This document shows, piece after piece, positions 9,376 to 18,463 of a DNA stretch of 64,000 bases. The notes under the pieces were generated by a model that worked only from the letters and a program-made list of their open reading frames with translations, ran no database searches and was not told where the DNA came from. The DNA is taken from positions 33,179-97,178 of the forward strand of contig NZ_JABXKH010000069.1 in the NCBI RefSeq assembly GCF_017115105.1. The letters are read 5' to 3'. The DNA is from Nostoc sp. NMS2 (GTDB lineage Bacteria > Cyanobacteriota > Cyanobacteriia > Cyanobacteriales > Nostocaceae). Numbering within the stretch: the stretch's first letter is position 1; every line of letters starts with the position of its first letter. The position numbers and the translations under genes are program-made.

Positions 9376-9545
9376 GGAAGAAGCAAGGGAGCAGGGAGCA
9401 GGGGGGGATGAGGGGGACAAGGAGGACAAGAGGGACAAGGGGGAATTATTGAATAGTCTCTTCCTTGTCTCCCCCTCTTCCTTGTCTCCCCCCTCTTCCT
9501 TGTCTCCCTTGTCTCTTCTTCATGCCCAATGCCCAATGCCCAAAT
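9376..9545. repeat. Purine/pyrimidine fold-back spacer
   Basis: A low-complexity G/A-rich arm (GGAGCAGGG, GACAAGGAGGACAAG) is followed after ATTATTGAATAG by a C/T-rich arm (CTTCCTTGTCTCCCCC repeated). The arms are largely complementary and would fold into a long hairpin between the convergent DeoR and DUF3172 genes, probably stopping transcription both ways. Open frames through it are composition artefacts. Confidence 0.75.
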
Positions 9546-9548
9546 AAA

Positions 9549-10091
9549 TCAAAACCTGTCCGTTTCTTGAGGTGTTCCAACCGCTCCCGGTTGAGCGTTG
9601 AAGAAGTTTTGAGCAGCTTCATTCTGATATATACACCTAATATCAGGTTTGTCACTGTCCAAGTTACCTGTAAAGCCAAAGGTGTTCAGGCGATTTTTGC
9701 AATCTCTTACCTGATCAGATGTTACCAGCTTGCGTTGCTCTAAAAGCGCCCAGTTATTTTGTCGGATCACGCATCCAGGACGCATACTCGGCTGGGCAAC
9801 ATAAACATTAAAGGGGCTGAGAGTAACGAACAGTCTAGCGTCCATTACCATCGCGCTGGCTCCGTACTGCACACAAATTTCAGGGTTTGGTGCTTTGGTG
9901 TCAATGAAGTCACGGGAAGCCACATTTGATGGGGACAACGTGGCTGTAGAACTAAAAGCAATGCCAATCCCAATTCCCAAAATCAATACCCCTCCCATAA
10001 TTGCGATGGTGAAGAGGTTAAACATAGGGGATTGGAAAATAGAGGGTTTAGAATTTGTAGTAGCCGATCTACCAGTGGGTTTACGTTTCAT
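9549..10091 (-). CDS. DUF3172 membrane-anchored protein
   Basis: 180 aa. A basic N-terminus (MKRKPTGRSATTNSK) precedes one transmembrane helix (about residues 25-50, LFTIAIMGGVLILGIGIGIAF). A soluble domain follows with four cysteines (ICVQYGAS, PGCVIRQN, VRDCKNR, IRCIYQ). This is the layout of the cyanobacterial DUF3172 family of unknown function. It is probably attached to the thylakoid or plasma membrane with the C-terminal domain outside the cytoplasm. No partner gene is apparent. Confidence 0.8.
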   Translation of the reverse strand: MKRKPTGRSATTNSKPSIFQSPMFNLFTIAIMGGVLILGIGIGIAFSSTATLSPSNVASRDFIDTKAPNPEICVQYGASAMVMDARLFVTLSPFNVYVAQPSMRPGCVIRQNNWALLEQRKLVTSDQVRDCKNRLNTFGFTGNLDSDKPDIRCIYQNEAAQNFFNAQPGAVGTPQETDRF

Positions 10092-10493
10092 TGTTGCTTA
10101 ATCACCTTCACGCCGATTTTGGAGGGAGTGGTCTAAAGTTTTCTCTCTCTTTTCAGTATGCCTAGTCTTGACTGTAATTGCCTGCCATTTTCTGTGCGAG
10201 ATCCTTTTTAAACGAGAAAAATAGCAACTTATCTAGATAACTTACTGTGCATCAATAAATAAAGGTTGTTAATAAGCTGCTCTAGCTCGGAAAATATGGC
10301 TAAAGCCCTTACTAAGCTAAAATACATCTAATATTTTGGTAGTGCGTAGGCGCAGCCCGCCGTAGGCATCGCACTGTGGACAACGAACTAAAATTTCTTC
10401 CTCAAAATCAAAAAGCCTTTTGCCATCGTCTCTAAATCTTATAACCATTCCAGATGCCCGCCTACACCGTTTCTGCAACAAATTCCAGAACTT
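10092..10493. other. Gene-free spacer with repeat
   Basis: About 400 bases between divergent genes. A Nostoc-type repeat lies at about 10338-10376 (GTGCGTAGGCGCAGCCCGCC then GTAGGCATCGCAC). The rest is AT-rich and probably contains the promoters of both flanking genes. No small gene is supported. Confidence 0.5.
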
Positions 10494-10991
10494 ATGCTGA
10501 TTCGCCCCGCTACAACAGCCGATGTACCCGTGGTTTTACCAATGGTTGCCAAAATTTGCGCTTTGCATGAGTCTTGGGATTCCACCAAATATGGTTTTTT
10601 GCCGAATCCAGAACAGCGTTATGAACAATGGTTGACACGTTTAGCAAATAGCGATGGCTTCGCCGACGCTTCCAGCGATCGCAGTATATTTCTAGTATCC
10701 GAAAATGATGGTCAAGTTGTAGGATTTCTCGTGGCAACAATTGAGCGAGAAATACCAATTTATCGGTTACAGGAATTTGCTTTTATCCATGATATCTGGG
10801 TTGAGCCGGAATATCGCCAAAACGGAATTGCGCGGCAGATGGTGATGCTAAGTATTGAACGATTTCATCAGATGGGTGTTAAACAAATTCGTCTAGATAC
10901 AGCAGCTGTTAACGAGGCTTCACGCCGATTATTTACATCTTGTGGTTTTCGACTCAGCATTATTGAAATGCTAATTGAATTGAGTCATTAG
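10494..10991 (+). CDS. GNAT-family N-acetyltransferase
   Basis: 165 aa, single GNAT domain. The N-terminus MLIRPATTADVP and the acetyl-CoA-binding segment VEPEYRQNGIARQMV (about residues 102-116) are characteristic, followed by the C-terminal RRLFTSCGF. The substrate cannot be told; small-molecule or protein amines are possible. An odd stretch around residues 55-62 (SDGFADAS, at 10651-10675) coincides with a GGCTTCGCCGACGC word that resembles a dispersed spacer repeat, so a small repeat may have been inserted in frame. It converges with ndhN. Confidence 0.85.
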   Translation: MLIRPATTADVPVVLPMVAKICALHESWDSTKYGFLPNPEQRYEQWLTRLANSDGFADASSDRSIFLVSENDGQVVGFLVATIEREIPIYRLQEFAFIHDIWVEPEYRQNGIARQMVMLSIERFHQMGVKQIRLDTAAVNEASRRLFTSCGFRLSIIEMLIELSH

Positions 10992-11034
10992 TCATTAGTT
11001 ATAAGCAAATGACTAATGACTAACGACAAAGGAC
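10985..11034. repeat. Heptamer fold-back at convergent gene ends
   Basis: GTCATTAGTCATTAGTTAT is followed after a short loop by ATGACTAATGACTAAC, its near complement. The hairpin lies between the stop codons of the acetyltransferase and ndhN and probably serves as a bidirectional terminator. Confidence 0.65.
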
Positions 11035-11510
11035 TAACTAGCTAACAGAGTTTTTTCTAGAGAAGTCCAACGGAAAGAGCGATCGCCCCCTCTCTCAATC
11101 ACTACTTTCACTCGTGGTTCTAGCTGAGGCAAATTCGTTAAATACTCCAGTTCCTCATTGGAAAGAATATGCCCTTCAATAATCCACAAAACCAGCCCCT
11201 TTGACTTTGGTGGTAGCTGTTCTAGATGAGAATTGAGAATTGGGGGCAAGTAGTACACCTGACCTACTGCCGCACCGCTAGCAGTACTTTTTTTACCAAG
11301 ATGAGGAGGTCTGACTCCATGAATTCTTGTGAGATACGCAGCTACATCGCCCAGTCCCTTGGCAGTAATGTGGAGGGTGGTATAGCCAGCAGCACGCAGT
11401 CGGCGCTGATATCGACCTTCATAACCCCCTTCTAGAGGTACATACACTCCAAGAGCGCCAAATTTTTCCAGATCGCGGATTAAACCGTTGCCAGTGGTAA
11501 TTAGTGCCAT
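11034..11510 (-). CDS. ndhN: NAD(P)H-quinone oxidoreductase subunit N
   Basis: 158 aa, full length for NdhN, an oxygenic-photosynthesis-specific subunit of the NDH-1 complex in the thylakoid membrane. NDH-1 passes electrons from ferredoxin to plastoquinone in respiration, cyclic flow and CO2 uptake. Recognised from the start MALITTGNGLIRDLEKFGAL, the GGYEGRYQRRLR segment and the C-terminal VVIERGGDRSFRW. It has no membrane helix, as expected for a peripheral subunit. It is divergent from the ribosomal cluster, with about 1 kb between. Confidence 0.93.
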   Translation of the reverse strand: MALITTGNGLIRDLEKFGALGVYVPLEGGYEGRYQRRLRAAGYTTLHITAKGLGDVAAYLTRIHGVRPPHLGKKSTASGAAVGQVYYLPPILNSHLEQLPPKSKGLVLWIIEGHILSNEELEYLTNLPQLEPRVKVVIERGGDRSFRWTSLEKTLLAS

Positions 11511-12508
11511 AGATTTTTGTCGTTATCCCGCTTAGATATCTCTATTATTTACCCTGAACCGATAGATTAAAAGCATTTTCTTTGGCATTGGGCATTTAGA
11601 AGAGGCAGAGGGGCAGGGAGAAGGGAGCAGAGGGGAAAGGAGGTAATTTTTTATTCTCCCCCTTGCCCCCTGCCCCCTGCTCCCCTGCTTCTTCCCCACT
11701 CCCCAAAAATAACTCTATAAATTACTAGACAAACATAAATAAATAATTTATATTATTAGATTGTGACCAAACACGCAAATTAGGTGAACTTTTTACTGTC
11801 ATTCTGAGGTAGCGTTAGCATTAAAAGCTGATGATTTAATCCAAATTGGATAATCTAACTCAGATTGAGCAATAGACTGGTAAACTAAGAAAGCTTTCAG
11901 GTCAACATTGAAGCTTATGGATGAACAATCAAAGCCAATCCTAAGCTCCAGAGTGAATTTGCTCCCGTGCCTCTAAAAATAGTAGGCGAAATCTTAAACA
12001 ATAGTTTAAGGTATTTAAGGAAGTAAAACTGAGCAGCAATGTTGGTTTCATGGCATTACGTCAGTCTCAGTTAAAGGATACTGGGCGGTAAAGACCGCTT
12101 AAGTCCAACTGCAACACGGCAGTAGCCAACCTCCGGGGAACCGTCATTAGGGCGTACACAAATCGGAAAACCCGCCGACAGCGCTGCCTCCAGAAAGTGC
12201 CAGAGCAATTGCTTGGACGAAAGCATTGCTGCACACAGCTTAAAAACTGTAGCGCCTTGCATTGATTCCAGAAGTTACTCCTTCCAAACCGGAAGAGACT
12301 TGTAGCTGTTCTGGTGATCTATTGAGTGAAGCTAAACAGATTCACCAAGCAGTACGGACACGGTTTGTTGTGTCCTAAAAGCATTTGGATTGGTTTACTG
12401 AAACCATTCCAAATTTCGCAGGCTAACCCAGCCTAAACTGATGCGTACAAAGCGTGTCCTCTAGAGTCCAATTCCAAGGTCAGCAAGTAGAAAGGAGAAC
12501 CAGTTACT
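11511..12508. promoter_or_regulatory. Long structured leader before rplC
   Basis: Nearly 1 kb with no convincing gene. From 11590 to 11705 it is a purine/pyrimidine fold-back repeat, followed by an AT-rich promoter-like stretch (11705-11765). The 12080-12435 part is rich in hairpins: 12084-12099 (GCGGT/ACCGC), a stem around 12201-12230, GGACAC/GTGTCC (12356-12375), a 14-bp stem with one mismatch (12383-12414) and GGCT/AGCC (12421-12433). A small minus frame at 12071-12262 looks spurious. A transcribed regulatory leader or a separate small RNA is possible. Confidence 0.5.
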
Positions 12509-13141
12509 GTGTCTGTAGGTATTCTCGGCACCAAGCTGGGCATGACCCAAATATTTGACGAAGCAGGAGTAGCCATTCCTGTGACTGTCATTCAAGCAGG
12601 GCCATGCACCGTAACACAAGTTAAAACAAAACAAACCGACGGTTACTTTGCCATTCAAGTTGGTTTTGGCGAAGTTAAACCAAAGGCACTCAACAGACCA
12701 CTACTGGGTCATTTGGCTAAATCATCTGCCCCAGCATTGCGTCACCTAAATGAATATCACACCGATAGTTCTAGTGATTATGCTTTAGGTCAAGAGATTA
12801 AAGCAGATATTTTTAGTGCGGGTCAAATTGTCGATGTAGTCGGCACAAGCATCGGTCGCGGTTTTGCCGGAAACCAGAAGCGCAACAACTTTGGTCGTGG
12901 GCCCATGTCACACGGTTCCAAAAACCACAGAGCGCCAGGTTCTATTGGTGCTGGTACAACACCAGGTCGTGTCTATCCAGGTAAGCGGATGGCAGGGCGT
13001 TTAGGTGGTAAACGCATCACAATCCGTAAGCTGACCATAGTGCGAGTTGATGCAGAACGTAATTTATTGCTAATCAAAGGAGCCATTCCTGGTAAACCAG
13101 GCGCTCTAGTAAGTGTTGTGCCTGCAAAAATAGTGGGATAG
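12509..13141 (+). CDS. rplC: 50S ribosomal protein L3
   Basis: 210 aa, full length. L3 binds 23S rRNA and nucleates early 50S assembly. Recognised from [19 protein letters not shown], the [14 protein letters not shown] loop that reaches towards the peptidyl-transferase centre, and [20 protein letters not shown]. It starts with GTG at 12509; AAAGGAG lies 11 bases upstream and no ATG fits. It is the first gene of the cluster here. rpsJ (S10), which precedes L3 in enterobacteria, is absent. Confidence 0.96.
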   Translation: MSVGILGTKLGMTQIFDEAGVAIPVTVIQAGPCTVTQVKTKQTDGYFAIQVGFGEVKPKALNRPLLGHLAKSSAPALRHLNEYHTDSSSDYALGQEIKADIFSAGQIVDVVGTSIGRGFAGNQKRNNFGRGPMSHGSKNHRAPGSIGAGTTPGRVYPGKRMAGRLGGKRITIRKLTIVRVDAERNLLLIKGAIPGKPGALVSVVPAKIVG

Positions 13142-13308
13142 TCAAAAGTCATTAGTTATTGGTCATTAGTCAGTAGTCATTGGTCATTAGTCAAAAGTCA
13201 TTAGTCAATTGGTTAAAGGACAAAGGACAAAAGGCAGAAGACAAATGATAAAAGACAAATGACAAAGGACAAATGACAAAGGACAAATGACAAAGGACAA
13301 AGAACAAA
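13142..13308. repeat. Heptamer repeat fold-back spacer (rplC-rplD)
   Basis: Copies of AGTCATT/GGTCATT in the first half are mirrored by GACAAA/AATGACA copies in the second half, so the transcript could fold on itself. It ends a few bases before the rplD start and separates two genes that are usually almost contiguous. Confidence 0.8.
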
Positions 13309-13309
13309 G

Positions 13310-13948
13310 ATGGTTGAAAGCGTAGTTAAAAATTGGCAAGGAGAACAGGTCGGCGAGACGACCTTCGAGTTGCGCGTTGCCAAGGAAGAAACAGCGTCTC
13401 ACATTGTACACCGCGCCTTGGTACGGCAATTAACCAATGCTCGTCAAGGAAATGCCAGTACAAAAACTCGTGCTGAAGTCAGAGGCGGCGGTCGTAAACC
13501 TTGGCGACAAAAAGGTACTGGTCGCGCTCGTGCAGGGTCTATTCGTTCACCATTGTGGCGTGGTGGTGGTGTGATCTTTGGGCCAAAACCCAGAGACTTT
13601 AACCTCAAGTTAAACCGCAAAGAGCGACGTTTAGCACTGCGGACAGCATTTATTGGCCGTATTGACGACTTGATTGTAGTAGAAGAATTTAGCACCGAGC
13701 TATCTCGCCCGAAGACTAAAGACTTAGTAGCAGCACTTGCCCGTTGGGGAGTAGCACCAGAAAGCAAGGCACTGTTAATTTTGTCTGAAATTGCGGATAC
13801 AGATAATGTTTATTTGTCAGCCCGCAACATTGAAAATTTAAAACTAATTGCAGCCGACCAGCTAAATGTTTTTGATTTACTGCACGCTGACAAAATTGTA
13901 GTTACGGCATCAGCCCTAGAAAAAATTCAGGAGGTCTACAGTGCCTAG
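13310..13948 (+). CDS. rplD: 50S ribosomal protein L4
   Basis: 212 aa. L4 binds 23S rRNA and its extended loop lines the exit tunnel. Seen in the tunnel-loop segment [19 protein letters not shown] and in [16 protein letters not shown]. In enterobacteria L4 also represses its own operon; whether that holds here is unknown. The end overlaps the start of rplW by 8 bases, which suggests translational coupling. Confidence 0.96.
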   Translation: MVESVVKNWQGEQVGETTFELRVAKEETASHIVHRALVRQLTNARQGNASTKTRAEVRGGGRKPWRQKGTGRARAGSIRSPLWRGGGVIFGPKPRDFNLKLNRKERRLALRTAFIGRIDDLIVVEEFSTELSRPKTKDLVAALARWGVAPESKALLILSEIADTDNVYLSARNIENLKLIAADQLNVFDLLHADKIVVTASALEKIQEVYSA

Positions 13949-14255
13949 CTTTGACCCCCGCGACCTTGCCGACTTAGTACGTCGCCCAATAGTCACCGAA
14001 AAGGCGACTATCTTGATGGAACAAAATAAGTACACCTTTGAAGTAATTCCAAAGGCATCTAAGCCAGAAATCAAGGCTGCGATCGAAGACTTATTTCAGG
14101 TCAAGGTTGTAAAAGTCAACACCACCTTACCACCACGTAAAAAGCGGCGCGTTGGTAAATTTATTGGTTATAAGCCCCAATATAAGCGAGCCATTGTTAC
14201 AGTCGCACCTGGGGATGAAGACAAGATTAGACAAGTTCTATTCCCAGAAGTCTAG
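13941..14255 (+). CDS. rplW: 50S ribosomal protein L23
   Basis: 104 aa. L23 sits at the mouth of the exit tunnel and is a docking site for trigger factor and SRP. The segments [14 protein letters not shown] and [12 protein letters not shown] are characteristic. It starts with GTG at 13941, inside the end of rplD, with AGGAGG just upstream, a strong ribosome site that decides this start. Confidence 0.95.
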   Translation: MPSFDPRDLADLVRRPIVTEKATILMEQNKYTFEVIPKASKPEIKAAIEDLFQVKVVKVNTTLPPRKKRRVGKFIGYKPQYKRAIVTVAPGDEDKIRQVLFPEV

Positions 14256-14458
14256 GAATTTTAGATTTTAGACTTCGACTACGCTCAGTCGAACGATTTT
14301 AGATTTTAGATTGAGGAGTTTACTCAATAAGTACCTAAAATGGTCGCGATTAGTTAAACACTCATTAAATCCAAAATCCAAGTTGCGCTTCCAGCGCACC
14401 AAAGGTGCGACCCAAAATCCGAAATTAAGTAAATCAAAAATCCAAAATCAAAAATAGA
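14256..14458. repeat. TTTTAGA/CCAAAAT fold-back spacer with nested modules
   Basis: ATTTTAGATTTTAGA-type repeats and their later complements (AATCCAAAATCC) bracket the spacer. Two different modules are nested inside: CTTCGACTACGCTCAGTCGA near 14274 and a GCGCTTCCAGCGCACC hairpin near 14385. It separates rplW from rplB. Confidence 0.75.
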
Positions 14459-14460
14459 TT

Positions 14461-15324
14461 ATGGGTACTCGTTCTTACCGCCCTTATACCCCCAGCACTC
14501 GCCAAGTTACAGTTTCTGACTTTGCGGAAATCACAAAAACCGAGCCAGAAAAATCCCTAACGACCTCGAAGCATCGCGCCAAAGGTCGAAATAATACCGG
14601 GCGGATTACCAGTCGTCGTCGGGGTGGCGGACACAAACAACTTTACCGGATCATCGATTTTAAAAGGGATAAACATAATATTCCTGCCAAAGTCGCCGCA
14701 GTTGAGTACGATCCAAACCGCAATGCCCGAATTGCCCTTTTGTATTACCAAGATGGCGAAAAACGGTACATCCTTCATCCCAACGGGTTGAAAGTTGGAA
14801 CCATAATTATTTCTGGGCCGGAATCTCCCTTTGAAGATGGTAATGCTTTACCTCTATCGCGGATTCCCTTGGGTACTAGTGTTCACAACGTAGAAATGAC
14901 TCCTGGCAAAGGGGGTCAAATCGTGCGTGCTGCTGGTGCTAGCGCTCAAGTTGTGGCAAAAGAAGGTGATTATGTAACACTCAAGTTACCTTCAGGAGAA
15001 GTCCGCTTAATTCGGCGTGATTGCTACGCCACTATTGGGCAAGTAGGCAACACCGATGCGAGAAACCTGAGCGCAGGTAAAGCCGGACGAAATCGCTGGA
15101 AAGGTCGCCGTCCGAAGGTTAGAGGTAGCGTCATGAACCCAGTGGATCACCCACATGGTGGTGGTGAAGGTAGAGCGCCTATCGGTAGATCCGGGCCTGT
15201 TACACCTTGGGGTAAACCCACGTTGGGCGCAAAGACACGCAATCGCAAGAAACTGAGCAGTAAGTTGATTGTACGTCGTCGCCGTAAGTCTTCTAAACGC
15301 GGTCGCGGTGGTCGTGAATCATAG
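14461..15324 (+). CDS. rplB: 50S ribosomal protein L2
   Basis: 287 aa, normal length. L2 binds 23S rRNA and is needed for subunit joining and peptidyl-transferase activity. Recognised from [19 protein letters not shown], the central [18 protein letters not shown] and the C-terminal [18 protein letters not shown] with its conserved histidine. It is separated from rplW by a repeat-filled spacer instead of the short gap usual in such operons. Confidence 0.97.
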   Translation: MGTRSYRPYTPSTRQVTVSDFAEITKTEPEKSLTTSKHRAKGRNNTGRITSRRRGGGHKQLYRIIDFKRDKHNIPAKVAAVEYDPNRNARIALLYYQDGEKRYILHPNGLKVGTIIISGPESPFEDGNALPLSRIPLGTSVHNVEMTPGKGGQIVRAAGASAQVVAKEGDYVTLKLPSGEVRLIRRDCYATIGQVGNTDARNLSAGKAGRNRWKGRRPKVRGSVMNPVDHPHGGGEGRAPIGRSGPVTPWGKPTLGAKTRNRKKLSSKLIVRRRRKSSKRGRGGRES

Positions 15325-15465
15325 AATTTTAGATTTTAGATTTTGGATTTTAGATTGGGGTCTACTTGTGAACATTGAAAATTTGTGAAACTTGATTTAG
15401 TCACCTAATTATCCAAAATCCGAAATTCTAATTCCTAAATCCTAAATCCTAAATCCAAAATTGAA
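15325..15465. repeat. TTTTAGA/CCAAAAT fold-back spacer (rplB-rpsS)
   Basis: AATTTTAGATTTTAGATTTT at the start is mirrored by AATCCTAAATCCAAAATT before the rpsS start, with a non-repetitive core. It has the same architecture as the spacer before rplB. Confidence 0.7.
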
Positions 15466-15467
15466 CT

Positions 15468-15746
15468 ATGGGTCGTTCTCTAAAAAAAGGTCCTTTCGTT
15501 GCGGATCATCTCTTAAAGAAAATTGAAAAGCTCAACGACAACAACAGAAAAGAAGTTATTAAAACTTGGTCAAGAGCTTCAACAATTTTGCCCCTAATGG
15601 TAGGTCATACCATAGCTGTTCACAACGGACGACAACACGTTCCAGTTTTTGTAAATGAACAGATGGTAGGACACAAGTTGGGTGAATTTGCCCCAACACG
15701 CACCTACAGGGGTCATGGAAAAAGCGACAAAAAAGCGGGTAGGTAG
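15468..15746 (+). CDS. rpsS: 30S ribosomal protein S19
   Basis: 92 aa, complete. S19 lies in the head of the 30S subunit and contacts the A-site finger and S13. The start [16 protein letters not shown] and the motifs [15 protein letters not shown] and [18 protein letters not shown] are diagnostic. Confidence 0.96.
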   Translation: MGRSLKKGPFVADHLLKKIEKLNDNNRKEVIKTWSRASTILPLMVGHTIAVHNGRQHVPVFVNEQMVGHKLGEFAPTRTYRGHGKSDKKAGR

Positions 15747-15866
15747 TTATTAGTCATTGGTCATTTGTCATTTGTCATTGGTCAGTAGAGACGCGATTAA
15801 TTGCGTCTGTACAAAAGACAAAGGACAAAGGACAAAGGATAAAAGACGAAAGACAAAATTGGAGAA
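15747..15866. repeat. Heptamer fold-back with nested palindrome (rpsS-rplV)
   Basis: TTAGTCATTGGTCATTTGTC repeats are followed by the module AGAGACGCGATTAATTGCGT and then by complementary GACAAAGGACAAAGG repeats. The palindrome sits at the apex of the predicted fold-back. An upstream open frame through it (from 15757) is not the real rplV start. Confidence 0.75.
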
Positions 15867-15870
15867 AATT

Positions 15871-16227
15871 ATGGCTACTAATACTACTGAAGTAAAAGCG
15901 ATCGCTCGTTTTATCCGCATCTCGGCCTATAAAGTACGTCGGGTACTCGATCAAATCCGGGGGCGATCGTATCGAGAAGCGCTAATCATCTTGGAATTCA
16001 TGCCCTATCGCGCCACTGAACCCATATTGAAGGTTCTCAGAAGCGCTGCTGCTAATGCCGAACACAACGCTGGGTTAGATCGGACTCAACTAGTGATTAC
16101 TCAGGCTTATGCCGATCAAGGGCCGCCGTTGAAGCGGTTCCAACCAAGAGCGCAAGGTCGAGCTTACCAAATTCGCAAACCGACGTGTCATATTACTGTG
16201 GCTGTTGCAGCTGCTCCAGAAAAATAA
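15871..16227 (+). CDS. rplV: 50S ribosomal protein L22
   Basis: 118 aa from the ATG at 15871, which follows GGAGAAAATT, a good ribosome site. The open frame continues 38 codons upstream, but that part only translates the repeat array. L22 binds 23S rRNA and its hairpin lines the exit tunnel. Seen in [20 protein letters not shown] and [20 protein letters not shown], the tunnel-hairpin end. Confidence 0.95.
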   Translation: MATNTTEVKAIARFIRISAYKVRRVLDQIRGRSYREALIILEFMPYRATEPILKVLRSAAANAEHNAGLDRTQLVITQAYADQGPPLKRFQPRAQGRAYQIRKPTCHITVAVAAAPEK

Positions 16228-16280
16228 GCACGTTTAAACGAATAAATTGCGTAAAGTAAGAAATTTTAGAGGAAGCATTC

Positions 16281-17063
16281 GTGGGACAGAAGATTCATCC
16301 AGTTGGTTTTCGCCTGGGTATTACACATGAGCATCAATCCCGTTGGTTTGCTGTTCCTGACCGCTATCCAGAACTTTTACAAGAAGATTACAAACTCCGT
16401 CAATATATAGAACAAAAGCTGGGTAGACAGGCTCAAAACAATGCCGGTATTTCCGAGGTGCGGATTGAGCGCAAAGCCGATCAAATCGACTTGGAAGTCC
16501 GCACAGCTAGACCCGGTGTAGTCGTAGGACGTGGTGGACAAGGTATCGAATCCTTGCGTACCGGACTCCAAGGACTGTTGGGTAGCAATCGTCAAATTCG
16601 GATCAATGTAGTTGAAGTTCAACGAGTTGATGCTGATGCCTACCTAATTGCCGAATACATTGCTCAACAATTGGAACGTCGGGTTTCCTTTCGGCGGGTA
16701 GTAAGACAGTCGATTCAACGGGCCCAACGCGCTGGTGTCCAAGGGATTAAAATCCAAGTTAGCGGCCGCCTCAACGGTGCAGAAATTGCCCGGACAGAGT
16801 GGACTCGTGAAGGTAGAGTACCTTTACATACCTTACGGGCTGACATTGACTACTCTTATTGCACAGCAAAAACTGTTTACGGCATTTTGGGTATCAAAGT
16901 TTGGGTGTTTAAGGGAGAAATTATTCCTGGACAGGAACCAGATCCGCTACCACCAGCAAGCCGCGATCGCGAACGTGATCCCCGCGATCGCGATCGTGAA
17001 CCCCGTCGTCGTCAGCAACAACGTCGTCGCCAGCAATTTGAAGACCGCTCAAATGAAGGATAA
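16281..17063 (+). CDS. rpsC: 30S ribosomal protein S3
   Basis: 260 aa, start GTG at 16281 after GAGGAAGCATTC. S3 is at the mRNA entry of the 30S subunit, with a KH domain ([17 protein letters not shown]) and the C-terminal domain ending in KVWVFKGEI. The last 35 residues are an Arg/Asp/Gln tail ([14 protein letters not shown]) encoded by overlapping GCGATCGC-type octamers, which looks like repeat-driven growth of the tail. Confidence 0.96.
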   Translation: MGQKIHPVGFRLGITHEHQSRWFAVPDRYPELLQEDYKLRQYIEQKLGRQAQNNAGISEVRIERKADQIDLEVRTARPGVVVGRGGQGIESLRTGLQGLLGSNRQIRINVVEVQRVDADAYLIAEYIAQQLERRVSFRRVVRQSIQRAQRAGVQGIKIQVSGRLNGAEIARTEWTREGRVPLHTLRADIDYSYCTAKTVYGILGIKVWVFKGEIIPGQEPDPLPPASRDRERDPRDRDREPRRRQQQRRRQQFEDRSNEG

Positions 17064-17132
17064 ATCGTCATTAGTCATTAGTCATTAGTAAATGGCAGAT
17101 GACAAAGGACAAATGACAAATGACAAGTAACA
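17064..17132. repeat. Heptamer fold-back spacer (rpsC-rplP)
   Basis: Short copy of the family: CGTCATTAGTCATTAGTCAT, then GATGACAAAGGACAAATGAC. The arms are complementary. Confidence 0.75.
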
Positions 17133-17136
17133 AACC

Positions 17137-17562
17137 ATGTTAAGCCCTAGAAGAACTAAATTCCGCAAACAACAGCGCGGACGGATGGAGGGACTAGCCA
17201 GCCGTGGTAGCACCCTCAACTTCGGTGATTTTGCACTCCAAGCACAAGAACCCGCTTGGATTACCTCCCGGCAAATCGAGGCTTCTCGCCGAGCAATGAC
17301 CCGTTATATTCGTCGGGGTGGACAAATCTGGATTCGGATTTTCCCTGATAAACCTGTAACCATGCGTCCTGCTGAAACCCGGATGGGTTCCGGTAAAGGT
17401 AATCCAGAGTTTTGGGTAGCGGTAGTCAAGCCAGGACGAATTTTGTTTGAAATCGGTGGGGTTTCTGAAGAAATCGCCCGTGAAGCTATGCGTTTAGCTT
17501 CATTTAAACTGCCTATAAAAACTAAGTTTATTGTGCGCTCTCAACCACAGGAGCAGGAGTAG
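17137..17562 (+). CDS. rplP: 50S ribosomal protein L16
   Basis: 141 aa. L16 organises the A-site region of the 50S subunit. Diagnostic are [23 protein letters not shown]-like [19 protein letters not shown] and the conserved [19 protein letters not shown]. Only three bases separate it from rpmC. Confidence 0.96.
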   Translation: MLSPRRTKFRKQQRGRMEGLASRGSTLNFGDFALQAQEPAWITSRQIEASRRAMTRYIRRGGQIWIRIFPDKPVTMRPAETRMGSGKGNPEFWVAVVKPGRILFEIGGVSEEIAREAMRLASFKLPIKTKFIVRSQPQEQE

Positions 17563-17565
17563 CTT

Positions 17566-17793
17566 ATGCCTCTTCCCAAGATTTCAGAAGCTAGAGAATT
17601 AAGTGACGAAAAGCTCTCTGATGAAATTGTCGCCATCAAAAGACAACTATTTCAGTTGCGCTTGCAAAAAGCGACAAGACAATTAGAAAAGCCCCACCAG
17701 TTCAGACAGGCTCGACATCGCCTAGCCCAATTGCTGACATTGGAAACAGAACGCAAACGGGCAGCAAGTCAATCGGCTAAAGAAGAAAAGTAG
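17566..17793 (+). CDS. rpmC: 50S ribosomal protein L29
   Basis: 75 aa, helical. L29 sits next to L23 at the tunnel exit. The core LSDEIVAIKRQLFQLRLQKA is typical, followed by RQARHRLAQLLTLE. Tightly packed between rplP and rpsQ with a GGAG ribosome site. Confidence 0.94.
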   Translation: MPLPKISEARELSDEKLSDEIVAIKRQLFQLRLQKATRQLEKPHQFRQARHRLAQLLTLETERKRAASQSAKEEK

Positions 17794-17799
17794 GAGATT

Positions 17800-18048
17800 A
17801 TGGCAGTTAAAGAACGAGTTGGCTTGGTAGTGAGCGATAAAATGCAAAAAACTGTGGTAGTTGCCATAGAAAACCGCGCTCCTCACCCCAAGTACGGCAA
17901 AATTGTGGTTAACACCCAACGATATAAAGTTCACGACGAAGAAAATAAGTGTAAAGTAGGCGATCGCGTTCGCATTCAGGAAACTAGACCCCTGAGCAAA
18001 ACCAAGCGCTGGAAAATCACAGAAGTCCTGAACGTCAAGCCTGCTTAA
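17800..18048 (+). CDS. rpsQ: 30S ribosomal protein S17
   Basis: 82 aa. S17 is a primary 16S rRNA-binding protein. [20 protein letters not shown] and [18 protein letters not shown] are diagnostic. It starts six bases after rpmC with GGAG upstream. Confidence 0.95.
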   Translation: MAVKERVGLVVSDKMQKTVVVAIENRAPHPKYGKIVVNTQRYKVHDEENKCKVGDRVRIQETRPLSKTKRWKITEVLNVKPA

Positions 18049-18094
18049 ACCTCATCGTTGTTAGTTTCTAACAACATCACAAGGGAGAATAATT

Positions 18095-18463
18095 GTGATT
18101 CAACCCCAGACTTATTTAAATGTCGCAGATAATAGCGGCGCTCGTAAACTAATGTGCATCCGCGTCTTAGGTGGAGGCAACCGCCGTTATGGTTTTATCG
18201 GTGACAAAATTATTGCCGTTGTCAAAGATGCTACACCCAACATGGCTGTAAAAAAGTCTGATGTTGTGGAAGCAGTAATTGTCCGCACTCGGAAAGCCGT
18301 ATCTCGTGACAGTGGCATGAGTATTCGCTTTGATGATAACGCTGCTGTAATTATCAACAAAGACGGTAATCCTAGAGGCACACGGGTTTTTGGCCCGGTT
18401 GCTCGGGAACTGCGCGATAAAAACTTTACGAAAATTGTTTCTCTGGCTCCGGAGGTGCTTTAA
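18095..18463 (+). CDS. rplN: 50S ribosomal protein L14
   Basis: 122 aa, GTG start at 18095 after AGGGAGAATAATT. L14 forms an inter-subunit bridge and is the docking site for the silencing factor RsfS, whose gene is at 46928 in this window. [20 protein letters not shown] and the C-terminal [10 protein letters not shown] are diagnostic. The last base of its stop is the first base of rplX. Confidence 0.96.
   Translation: MIQPQTYLNVADNSGARKLMCIRVLGGGNRRYGFIGDKIIAVVKDATPNMAVKKSDVVEAVIVRTRKAVSRDSGMSIRFDDNAAVIINKDGNPRGTRVFGPVARELRDKNFTKIVSLAPEVL

Noticed and set aside
9306..9547. Several frames through the purine/pyrimidine spacer
   Set aside because: Low-complexity Gly/Glu/Arg or Pro/Ser/Leu translations on both strands; explained by the fold-back repeat.
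12071..12262. 63-codon minus frame in the rplC leader
   Set aside because: Isolated, opposite to the operon, in a region better explained by RNA hairpins; composition not convincing.
13142..13308. CRISPR-like array
   Set aside because: Units are 7 bases long, without spacers of constant size; no cas genes are near.
15757..15870. N-terminal extension of rplV
   Set aside because: Translates only the heptamer array; the ATG at 15871 has a good ribosome site and matches the family start.
16735..17088. 117-codon frame inside rpsC
   Set aside because: Alternative frame of a highly conserved gene; no independent support.
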